From NCBI GenBank assembly GCA_021640185.1, contig JAJXDX010000033.1, positions 1 to 9,373 on the forward strand: a DNA stretch of 9,373 nt. The letters are read 5' to 3'. The DNA is from Oscillospiraceae bacterium. GTDB taxonomy: Bacteria > Bacillota > Clostridia > Oscillospirales > Acutalibacteraceae. The position numbers and the translations under genes are program-made. The notes beneath the pieces are model-generated. The model was not told the DNA's origin, did not search any database, and was given only the letters and a program-made list of their open reading frames with translations. Shown here piece by piece: positions 1 to 5,544 of this stretch (within the stretch, counting starts at the first letter, position 1; each line of letters starts with the position of its first letter).

Positions 1-47
1 TTGGCCTGTGATTTTTGTGCATATGGCAAAATAGACAAAAATTTCAC

Positions 48-57
48 GGGGGGGGGG
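48..57. repeat. 10-bp poly-G homopolymer tract upstream of surface-protein promoter
   Basis: Ten consecutive G residues lie about 21 bp upstream of the presumed -35 element of the 181-1767 gene. Such tracts slip during replication, and in several bacteria promoter-proximal G or C tracts phase-vary surface-protein expression. Here only the tract and its position are seen; switching is inferred. The exact count may also be affected by sequencing error. Confidence 0.85.
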
Positions 58-78
58 CAACACTGTTGGCTTTAATGC

Positions 79-107
79 TTGCGGAAGATTTTTGTGGATG
101 ATATAAT
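79..107 (+). promoter_or_regulatory. sigma-A promoter with extended -10 for the exported beta-helix protein
   Basis: A perfect TATAAT (102-107) is preceded by TGA (99-101), giving an extended -10 (TGn). A weak -35, TTGCGG (79-84), lies exactly 17 bp upstream. The predicted start is around 114, ten bases before a strong hairpin and about 65 nt before the ATG at 181. The strong extended -10 compensates for the poor -35, and the poly-G tract is just upstream. Confidence 0.7.
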
Positions 108-123
108 ATAAGTGCTTAGTCGA

Positions 124-147
124 GCCGTGCCGCGAAAGCGGCACGGC
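124..147 (+). other. 5'-UTR hairpin, 10-bp perfect stem with GAAA tetraloop
   Basis: Positions 124-133 pair perfectly with 138-147 around a GAAA (GNRA) loop at 134-137. An A-run (152-158) follows rather than a T-run, so this is not a rightward intrinsic terminator. It sits at the extreme 5' end of the predicted transcript and leaves the ribosome binding site at 165-170 unpaired. A likely role is protecting the mRNA 5' end from decay; a protein-binding or regulatory role is possible. The structure is seen, the function is inferred. Confidence 0.7.
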
Positions 148-180
148 GGCAGCAAAAAAATCATAGGAGGAGTACATATC

Positions 181-1767
181 ATGGCAAACACCAAACGCGC
201 ACTGCTGACGAGTGCATTGGCGATCGTGGCCTGCGTCGCGATGCTGATCGGTTCCACCTTTGCGTGGTTCACCGACACCGCCAGCACCGGGGTCAACAAG
301 ATTCAAGCGGGAAATCTGAAGATCGACGTCGAGTACAGAACGTCGCTGAACGGGGATTGGAAAGCCCTTGACAACGCTACCGACCTGTTCGGTGCGGAGG
401 GCACTCTGTTTGAGCCGGGTCACACCAGAGTGGTGGAGCTGAAGATCAAAAACGCTGGCAACTTGGCGCTCAAGTACAAGATCGGGATGAACATCGTTGC
501 GGAAACGCTTGGCACGAACAAGAATGGGAATCCGTACAAGCTCTCCGACTATCTGAAGGTCGCGACGACGGCGATACAGCTTTATCAGCCCGATAATGTG
601 ATCAGTGTCGCGATGGAAGAGCTGATTTTCTCGAAAAATAAGGCTCTTCCGTGGATCGAGCAGTCTTTTGCGAACTTCGAGCTGGAAAAGGACGAAAACG
701 GCCACCCCAACGAGCTTTCGCCCGACGACGCAGTGGTCCTTGGCATGAAGGTCTATATGCCCACGACGGTCGGCAACGAGGCCAATGCTATCTCGCCCGA
801 CAAGGCGGCCTCGATCAGCTTTGGCCTGAGCGTCATGGCGACCCAGTACACCGTCGAGAGCGACAGCTATGGCACCCAGTACGATAAGGATGCGACCTAT
901 CTGGCCTATCCGGCTGGCAAGACGGAAGCCGATTTTGGCGAAACGGGTAAGGCCATGGACGCCGCAGGGAACACCTATACCTCGTTCAAGGAAGCGATGG
1001 AGAACGTGGCCGACGGCGGCACGCTGTATTTCAAAAAGGACAGCACCATCGACTTCCCGACGCACCTGAACGTGACCAAGAGCGTGACCATCTACGGCAA
1101 CGGTGCGGACTTCTCCGGTAAGGATATCTCCATCGGCACGTATGCCGCGCCGGAAAGCAGCGAAGTCACCGTCAACATCTACAACACGAAGAACCTCGTC
1201 GTCTGGGGCCAGCCGATCGGAGATCGTGCGGATGTGTGGAACGTCAACTTCTACGGCTGCGAGAATAACGGTTATAACTTCCTGATGTACCGCGGCGTTG
1301 AGAACGGCACGGCAAAGATCAACCTCACGATGACCGACTGCAAGGCCACCGGCTTTGTCGATTCGATCGTCCACACTACGGCCGACGGCACGATCACGAT
1401 CAAAAACTGCACGTTTGCGAATAACTGCGCGCCGATCAACATCGCGCACAAGCAGGCCGGTTCGATGACGATCACCGTCGAGGATTGCACGTTCACGAAC
1501 TGCGGCAAGATCGATACGGCAAACGACTACTTCGCTCCCGCCCGTTTCGTCAACAACAGCACTGTTGGCACGCTGACCGTCAGCCTGAAGAACAACACCT
1601 TCGCGGACACGATCGGCACGAACGGCGATATCTTGCTTGGCGATTATCGCACGGGCAAGGCTTCCCATGCGCTGACCGCGACCATCGTCACCGAGAAGTC
1701 GGTCATGGTCAAGTCCTCCGCCGATGCGGCCTACAGCTACAACGGCGGCACGATCACGCTGAAATAA
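181..1767 (+). CDS. SipW-type signal peptide protein with TasA/CalY-like N-terminal region and C-terminal beta-helix (exported/surface)
   Basis: This 528-aa protein is predicted to be exported and deposited on the cell surface or in the matrix. The start at 181 is chosen for the AGGAGG at 165-170 and because upstream in-frame codons fall at the transcription start. Residues 1-30 form a signal peptide: a basic NTKR, a hydrophobic stretch (about 8-24), then GSTFAWFTD with a following NKIQAGNLKIDVEY. This is the signature of SipW-processed TasA/CalY-type proteins. Residues about 45-225 resemble a TasA-like beta-sandwich, with conserved-looking EPGHTRVVELKIKNAGNLALKY. Residues about 265-528 are repetitive, Thr/Asn/Val-rich rungs (SVTIYGNG, TITIKNCTF, ITVEDCTF, VSLKNNTF) typical of a right-handed parallel beta-helix as in pectate-lyase-like adhesins. 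Six cysteines (360, 387, 410, 416, 436, 441) are confined to the helix. There is no LPXTG motif and no C-terminal membrane helix, so attachment is unknown. No signal peptidase or tasA homologue lies within the window. The gene is monocistronic, with its own promoter and terminator. Export class is confident; ligand and function are unknown. Confidence 0.88.
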   Translation: MANTKRALLTSALAIVACVAMLIGSTFAWFTDTASTGVNKIQAGNLKIDVEYRTSLNGDWKALDNATDLFGAEGTLFEPGHTRVVELKIKNAGNLALKYKIGMNIVAETLGTNKNGNPYKLSDYLKVATTAIQLYQPDNVISVAMEELIFSKNKALPWIEQSFANFELEKDENGHPNELSPDDAVVLGMKVYMPTTVGNEANAISPDKAASISFGLSVMATQYTVESDSYGTQYDKDATYLAYPAGKTEADFGETGKAMDAAGNTYTSFKEAMENVADGGTLYFKKDSTIDFPTHLNVTKSVTIYGNGADFSGKDISIGTYAAPESSEVTVNIYNTKNLVVWGQPIGDRADVWNVNFYGCENNGYNFLMYRGVENGTAKINLTMTDCKATGFVDSIVHTTADGTITIKNCTFANNCAPINIAHKQAGSMTITVEDCTFTNCGKIDTANDYFAPARFVNNSTVGTLTVSLKNNTFADTIGTNGDILLGDYRTGKASHALTATIVTEKSVMVKSSADAAYSYNGGTITLK

Positions 1768-1783
1768 GGTACCCTCCCAAAAC

Positions 1784-1824
1784 ACGCCGCCGGGCATCAT
1801 TTGATGCCCGGCGGCGTTCCTTTT
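1784..1824 (+). terminator. intrinsic terminator of the exported beta-helix protein gene
   Basis: A perfect 15-bp GC-rich stem (1785-1799 with 1802-1816), extended by one A-T pair (1784-1817), closes on a tiny TT-centred loop. It is followed by TTCCTTTT (1817-1824). It starts 17 bases after the stop codon. Confidence 0.9.
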
Positions 1825-1841
1825 GCCGTTGATCGATTTTT

Positions 1842-2130
1842 GGCGTGCAGCCCTTCCGCCCTGTAGTTACCAAGGCGCGTCCGGCGACCTAACGCCCTGT
1901 GCCGCCCTCGATCGGCGTTGCTGCGGGTCTTACCCGTGGCGTGCTGCCCTGCCGCCCTGTAGTTACCAAGGCGCGTCCACCGTCCTTCTGTCTTGCACCG
2001 TCCCCGATCGACATCGCCGCGGGTCTTACCCGCCGGGCATTGCCCGCCGCCGGCGTGCTGCCCGGCCGCCTTGCGCTTACCTAGGCGCGTCCACCGTCCT
2101 AACGCATTGCACCGCCCTACATCGACGAAA
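1842..2130. repeat. three imperfect tandem copies of a ~95-115 bp GC-rich intergenic repeat
   Basis: Units begin at 1842, 1938 and 2052, each with GGCGTGC. Unit 1 is 96 bp, unit 2 is 114 bp and unit 3 is about 79 bp before it runs into the terminator. The first 41 bases of units 1 and 2 differ at only two positions. A core reading TAGTTACCAAGGCGCGTCC (TTACCTAGGCGCGTCC in unit 3) is shared. Units 1 and 2 each end in a small hairpin with a CTT loop (1924-1936; 2019-2033). The extra 18 bp of unit 2 holds a second hairpin (2034-2046). The sequence is open in one forward frame because it is stop-poor, but there is no convincing ribosome binding site and the peptide is low-complexity Pro/Ala/Arg/Cys. 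I regard it as non-coding repeat. Possible identities are a dispersed intergenic element, a structured RNA or decayed mobile DNA. I do not recognise the family. Confidence 0.75.
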
Positions 2131-2131
2131 G

Positions 2132-2165
2132 ATCCCGGCGGGGGAGACCCCGCCGGGATATTTTT
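2132..2165. terminator. strong hairpin terminator between repeat array and the GGGtGRT operon
   Basis: A perfect 12-bp stem (2132-2143 with 2148-2159) closes on a GAGA loop (2144-2147). On the + strand it is followed by TTTTT and then TTT after a CG, giving a good rightward terminator. On the - strand the stem is followed only by CTTTCGTCG, a poor U-tract. Even so, it is the only hairpin just beyond the leftward operon's stop codon (2183-2185) and probably ends that transcript too. Confidence 0.8.
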
Positions 2166-2182
2166 CGTTTGGATGTCCGTGA

Positions 2183-3190
2183 TTATTTGAGCGCCTCGGC
2201 AACGGCCACGGCGCAGGCGACGGTCGCGCCGACCATGGGGTTGTTGCCCATGCCGATCAGACCCATCATCTCGACGTGCGCCGGGACGGAGGACGAACCG
2301 GCGAACTGCGCATCGCCGTGCATACGGCCCATGGAGTCGGTCAGGCCGTAGGACGCGGGGCCGGCCGCCACGTTATCCGGGTGCAGCGTGCGGCCTGTAC
2401 CGCCGCCGGAAGCCACGGAGAAATACTTCTTGCCGTTTTCGATCGCCCACTTTTTGTAGGTGCCGGCCACCAGATGCTGGAAACGGGTGGGGTTGGTGGA
2501 GTTGCCCGTGATGGACACCTCGACGCCCTCCTTCTGCATGATCGCGACGCCTTCCTGCACGTCGTTGGCACCGTAGCACTTGACCAGCGCGCGCTCGCCG
2601 TCGGAGAACTTCTTCTCGCGCACGACCTTCAGCTCGCCGCTGAAGAAGTCGTAATCCGTTTCCACATAGGTGAAGCCGTTGATGCGGCTGATGATATAAG
2701 CGGCATCCTTGCCCAGACCGTTGAGGATGACGCGCAGCGGCACCTTGCGCACCTTGTTGGCGGTGCGGGCGATGCCGATCGCGCCCTCGGCGGCGGCGAA
2801 GGACTCGTGCCCGGCGAGGAACGCAAAGCAGGTCGTTTCGTCGCTCAGCAGCATCTTGCCGAGGTTGCCGTGGCCGAGGCCCACCTTGCGGTGTTCCGCC
2901 ACGGAGCCGGGCACGCAGAACGCCTGCAGCCCTTCGCCGATCACGGCGGAGGCGTCGGCGGCATTCTTCACCCCGCGCTTGAGCGCGAGCGCGACGCCCA
3001 TGGTGTACGCCCAAACGGCGTTCTCGAACGCGATGGGCTGCACGCCCTTAACGATCGCATCGACGTCGACCCCCTTGGACAGGCACAGGTCGCGGCATTC
3101 TTCCAAAGAGCCAAGACCGTTCTCGGCCAGGAACTTCTCGATCCCGGCCATGCGGCGGTCTTTGCCTTCAAACATCACATCGTTCGCCAT
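2183..3190 (-). CDS. GGGtGRT family protein (function unknown), partner of Fe-S scaffold
   Basis: This 335-aa protein carries the diagnostic motif GGGTGRT at residues 262-268, the signature for which the family (Pfam GGGtGRT) is named. Family members are about this length and occur mainly in anaerobic bacteria. Their biochemical role has not, to my knowledge, been established. There is no signal peptide or membrane segment, so it should be cytoplasmic. Other visible features are a glycine/histidine-rich stretch GLGHGNLGKML (104-114), GHES (127-130), and a Gly/Met-rich, Ala-rich C-terminus (309-335). The start is set by AAGGAGG (3199-3205) with 8-base spacing to ATG 3188-3190. An in-frame upstream ATG at 3224-3226 would overlap the scaffold gene and lacks a comparable site. 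It lies 16 bp downstream of the scaffold gene in the same operon, and the pairing suggests a role tied to Fe-S chemistry. Family assignment is confident; function is not. Confidence 0.93.
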   Translation of the reverse strand: MANDVMFEGKDRRMAGIEKFLAENGLGSLEECRDLCLSKGVDVDAIVKGVQPIAFENAVWAYTMGVALALKRGVKNAADASAVIGEGLQAFCVPGSVAEHRKVGLGHGNLGKMLLSDETTCFAFLAGHESFAAAEGAIGIARTANKVRKVPLRVILNGLGKDAAYIISRINGFTYVETDYDFFSGELKVVREKKFSDGERALVKCYGANDVQEGVAIMQKEGVEVSITGNSTNPTRFQHLVAGTYKKWAIENGKKYFSVASGGGTGRTLHPDNVAAGPASYGLTDSMGRMHGDAQFAGSSSVPAHVEMMGLIGMGNNPMVGATVACAVAVAEALK

Positions 3191-3206
3191 CTGTACATCC
3201 TCCTTC

Positions 3207-3899
3207 TTATTCCTCACGGGGGTCAATGTACTTCGCCGCTCCGTCGAAACGGCCGTACTGCCCGATGTTCTTCTCGTAAGCCTCGTTGGGGGTCATGCCG
3301 TGGCGGATCGCCTCCAGCATCTTGCCCAGACGCACGAACTGATAACCGATGACCTCGCCCTCTTCGTCAAGCGCCAGCTTCGTCACGTAGCCCTCCGCCA
3401 TCTCCAGATAGCGCACGCCCTTCGCCTTGGTGGAATACATCGTGCCGATCTGGCTGCGCAGGCCCTTGCCCAGATCCTCCAGACCGCCGCCGATCGCCAG
3501 ACCGTCCTCGGAGAACGCCGACTGGCTGCGCCCGTAAACGATCTGCAAAAACAGCTCGCGCATCGCCACGTTGATCGCGTCGCACACCAGATCCGTGTTC
3601 AGGCACTCCAGAATGGTCTTGCCCGGCAGGATCTCTGCCGCCATGGCCGCGGAATGCGTCATGCCGGAGCAGCCGACCGTTTCGACCAGCGCCTCCTCCA
3701 CGATGCCCTTCTTGATGTTGAGCGTCAGCTTGCACGTGCCCTGCTGCGGCGCGCACCAGCCCACGCCGTGCGTCAGGCCGGAGATGTCGCCGATCTCCTT
3801 GGCTTTGACCCACTGCCCCTCCTCGGGGATGGGCGCGGGACCGTGGTGCGGGCCCTTTTTCACTACGCACATGTTTTCCACTTCACGGGAATAGTTCAT
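3207..3899 (-). CDS. NifU/IscU-like iron-sulfur cluster assembly scaffold protein
   Basis: A 230-aa protein related to the N-terminal scaffold domain of NifU/IscU, on which Fe-S clusters are built before transfer to apoproteins. Cysteines at 49, 56 (GWCAPQQGTCKL), 77 (VGCSGM), 99 and 106 (LVCDAINVAM) are spread as expected for cluster ligands. The VGCSGMTHSAAMAAE region is the counterpart of the family's central Cys loop. C56, C77 and C106 are my best guess for the three ligands. The protein is longer than a minimal IscU, with an N-terminal His/Pro-rich stretch (about 16-26) and a C-terminal extension after about residue 160 (MAEGYVTKLALDEEGEVIGYQFVRLGKMLEAIRHG). The ATG at 3897-3899 is favoured by AAAGGAG (3907-3913) seven bases upstream. 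No cysteine desulfurase gene is adjacent, unlike standard nif/isc/suf clusters. First gene of the leftward operon, co-transcribed with the GGGtGRT gene. A specialised rather than general scaffold is plausible but inferred. Confidence 0.9.
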   Translation of the reverse strand: MNYSREVENMCVVKKGPHHGPAPIPEEGQWVKAKEIGDISGLTHGVGWCAPQQGTCKLTLNIKKGIVEEALVETVGCSGMTHSAAMAAEILPGKTILECLNTDLVCDAINVAMRELFLQIVYGRSQSAFSEDGLAIGGGLEDLGKGLRSQIGTMYSTKAKGVRYLEMAEGYVTKLALDEEGEVIGYQFVRLGKMLEAIRHGMTPNEAYEKNIGQYGRFDGAAKYIDPREE

Positions 3900-3938
3900 A
3901 TCGGTGCTCCTTTCGGTTTTTCGTACACGTCGTGCGGC

Positions 3939-3958
3939 CGCCCGGAATAATACGGGCG
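3939..3958 (-). other. small hairpin in 5' leader of the scaffold/GGGtGRT operon
   Basis: CGCCCG (3939-3944) pairs with CGGGCG (3953-3958) around an 8-base AT loop. It falls in the predicted ~72-nt leader between the start site (about 3971) and the ribosome binding site (3907-3913). It may be a minor mRNA structure only. Confidence 0.4.
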
Positions 3959-3977
3959 CTCGCGGTCGTACATCGGT

Positions 3978-4006
3978 ATTATAGCGTTTATCCGGCGGTT
4001 TTTCAA
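3978..4006 (-). promoter_or_regulatory. sigma-A promoter of the scaffold/GGGtGRT operon
   Basis: Reading leftward, TTGAAA (4006-4001) is followed by a 17-bp spacer and a perfect TATAAT (3983-3978). The start would be near 3971, giving a leader of about 72 nt before the ATG at 3899. It is back to back with the rightward citrate-operon promoter, about 60 bp between the two -35 boxes. Confidence 0.8.
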
Positions 4007-4065
4007 GCCCAAAATGTGATTTTTTTAACGGTTGACGGCGGTTTTTCGCCGCAGCAGGAAAAAGC

Positions 4066-4094
4066 TTGACAGACGAAATGTATAGGAGTATAAT
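4066..4094 (+). promoter_or_regulatory. consensus sigma-A promoter of the citrate/2-oxoglutarate operon
   Basis: TTGACA (4066-4071), a 17-bp spacer and TATAAT (4089-4094) match the sigma-A/sigma-70 consensus at every position. The start is expected around 4101, with a leader of about 50 nt. Such a perfect promoter usually implies high intrinsic strength and control by a repressor, which fits the palindrome overlapping its -10 and start site. Confidence 0.88.
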
Positions 4095-4112
4095 CGTATA
4101 CACGAATACGAT
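4093..4112. promoter_or_regulatory. candidate operator for the GntR/FCD regulator
   Basis: ATCGTAT (4093-4099) and ATACGAT (4106-4112) form a perfect 7+7 inverted repeat separated by 6 bp. It overlaps the end of the -10 box and the predicted start site. A second, overlapping palindrome, GTATA-ATCG-TATAC, spans 4088-4101. The region 4081-4112 also shows an 8-bp periodicity (TATAGGAG, TATAATCG, TATACACG, AATACGAT). Position and symmetry fit a dimeric repressor. Assigning it to the regulator encoded at 5545-6186 is inference from operon context. Confidence 0.6.
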
Positions 4113-4152
4113 CACCGATGTATCCCGTTCGGAAGGGAAAGGAGCATACCTC

Positions 4153-5529
4153 ATGCTGGAGCTATCCAACAAAACGAACCTACTGGAAGAAGATACCTAC
4201 CGCTACTCGCTGCAGGACGTCCCGGAGGCCAACCTGTACCGCGAGGTCTACAGCTACGATACCGTACCCAAGGTAGCGTTCAACCACCGGCGCGTGCCGC
4301 TGGGGATGCCCAAGGAGATCTGGATCACGGACACGTCGCTGCGCGACGGCCAGCAGGCGGTCGAGCCGTACACGGTCGATCAGATCGTGCGGCTGTATCA
4401 GCTGATGTCGAAATTGGGCGGCCCTTACGGCATCATCCGGCAAACGGAGATGTTCGTGTACAGCAAAAAGGACCGCGAGGCGCTGGAGAAATGTCAGGCG
4501 CTGGGGCTGAAATTCCCGGAGATCACGACGTGGATCCGCGCCAACCGCGAGGATTTCAAGCTCGTGCGCGATCTGGGCATCCGCGAAACGGGCATCCTCG
4601 TCAGCTGCTCCGATTATCACATCTTCAAAAAGCTGAAAACGACGCGCAAAAAGGCGATGGAGCAGTATCTGGCGGCGGTCAGCGACGCATTCGAGGCGGG
4701 GGTCATGCCGCGCTGCCATCTGGAGGACATCACGCGCGCGGATTTTTACGGCTTCGTCGTGCCGTTCGTCAATGCGCTGATGGCGATGAGCCGCGACGCG
4801 GGCATCCCGGTGCGGATCCGCGCGTGCGACACGATGGGCTACGGCGTGCCGTATCCGGAGGTCGCGCTGCCGCGCAGCGTGCCGGGTATCGTCTACGGCC
4901 TGCAGCACTATTCCGAGGTGCCCAGCGAGATGCTCGAGTGGCACGGCCACAACGATTTTTATAAGGCCGTCGCCAACGCCTCCACGGCGTGGCTGTACGG
5001 CGCGTCCGGCGTCAACTGCTCGCTGCTCGGCATCGGCGAGCGCACGGGCAACGTGCCGCTCGAGGCCATGGTGATGGAATACGCGTCGCTGCGCGGCTCG
5101 CTCGACGGCATGGACACCACCGTCATCACCGAGATCGCGGACTATTACAAAAAAGAGATCGGCTACAAGATCCCGCCGATGACCCCGTTCGTCGGCCGCA
5201 ACTTCAACGTTACCCGTGCCGGCATCCACGCGGACGGCCTGCTTAAGGACGAGGAGATCTATAACATCTTCGATACCAAAAAGATCTTGGGTCGCCCGGC
5301 GACGGTCATGGTCGGCAAAAGCTCCGGTCTGGCCGGCATCGCCTACTGGATCAACGAGAACTATGGCCTGACGGACGATACGCGGCTGGATAAGCGCGAC
5401 CCGCTGGTGGTGGCGATGAAGGAATGGATCGACAAGGAATACGACGACGGGCGGCAGACCGCCCTGTCTGCCGAGGAGATCGAGGATAAGCTGTCCGCGC
5501 TGTCCGGCGGCCGGTTCGGGCGGCTGTGA
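4153..5529 (+). CDS. Re-type citrate synthase (HMGL/isopropylmalate synthase superfamily)
   Basis: Predicted to condense acetyl-CoA with oxaloacetate to citrate with Re stereochemistry, the oxygen-sensitive anaerobic alternative to ordinary Si-citrate synthase. The 458-aa protein has the HMGL-like TIM-barrel signatures: TDTSLRDGQQA (59-69) with catalytic-type R64-D65, the metal-binding HGHND (264-268), GIGERTGN (293-300) and RAGIHADG (355-362). It lacks the C-terminal leucine-binding regulatory domain of true isopropylmalate synthase (about 500+ aa). The start at 4153 is set by AAAGGAG (4138-4144) eight bases upstream; the upstream in-frame ATGs lie in the promoter region. It is the first gene of an operon with aconitase and isocitrate dehydrogenase, and no leucine or lysine genes adjoin it. 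That context, and the same gene order in clostridia, is why I favour Re-citrate synthase over homocitrate or isopropylmalate synthase. Automated annotation would probably misname it. Superfamily is certain; substrate is inferred from context. Confidence 0.88.
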   Translation: MLELSNKTNLLEEDTYRYSLQDVPEANLYREVYSYDTVPKVAFNHRRVPLGMPKEIWITDTSLRDGQQAVEPYTVDQIVRLYQLMSKLGGPYGIIRQTEMFVYSKKDREALEKCQALGLKFPEITTWIRANREDFKLVRDLGIRETGILVSCSDYHIFKKLKTTRKKAMEQYLAAVSDAFEAGVMPRCHLEDITRADFYGFVVPFVNALMAMSRDAGIPVRIRACDTMGYGVPYPEVALPRSVPGIVYGLQHYSEVPSEMLEWHGHNDFYKAVANASTAWLYGASGVNCSLLGIGERTGNVPLEAMVMEYASLRGSLDGMDTTVITEIADYYKKEIGYKIPPMTPFVGRNFNVTRAGIHADGLLKDEEIYNIFDTKKILGRPATVMVGKSSGLAGIAYWINENYGLTDDTRLDKRDPLVVAMKEWIDKEYDDGRQTALSAEEIEDKLSALSGGRFGRL

Positions 5530-5544
5530 GCCAAGGAGGAAGGC

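Noticed and set aside
72..299. A 75-codon minus-strand frame overlapping the surface-protein promoter and signal peptide region
   Set aside because: It covers the rightward promoter, leader hairpin and start of a well-supported gene, and has no recognisable product.
1785..2159. Possible CRISPR array or attachment site, because of repeats flanked by hairpins
   Set aside because: Units are long (about 80-115 bp), diverged and contiguous without regular repeat-spacer structure; no cas, integrase or tRNA gene is present.
1823..2182. A 119-codon forward frame through the tandem repeats (with PPCSYQGAS-like peptide repeats)
   Set aside because: The start lies in the T-tract of the preceding terminator, there is no Shine-Dalgarno site, and the frame runs through the second terminator to its stop. 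Units being multiples of three (96 and 114 bp) kept it under consideration, but the peptide is merely the translated repeat.
2276..3352. A 358-codon forward frame opposite the GGGtGRT gene
   Set aside because: Antisense to a gene carrying its family signature and with a good ribosome binding site; the forward translation is compositionally biased and runs across the gap between two operon genes.
4021..4055. Second -35-like TTGACG (4032-4037) and a GGCG/CGCC hairpin upstream of the citrate promoter
   Set aside because: No acceptable -10 lies 16-18 bp downstream of TTGACG, and the stem is only four pairs; the consensus promoter at 4066-4094 is far better.
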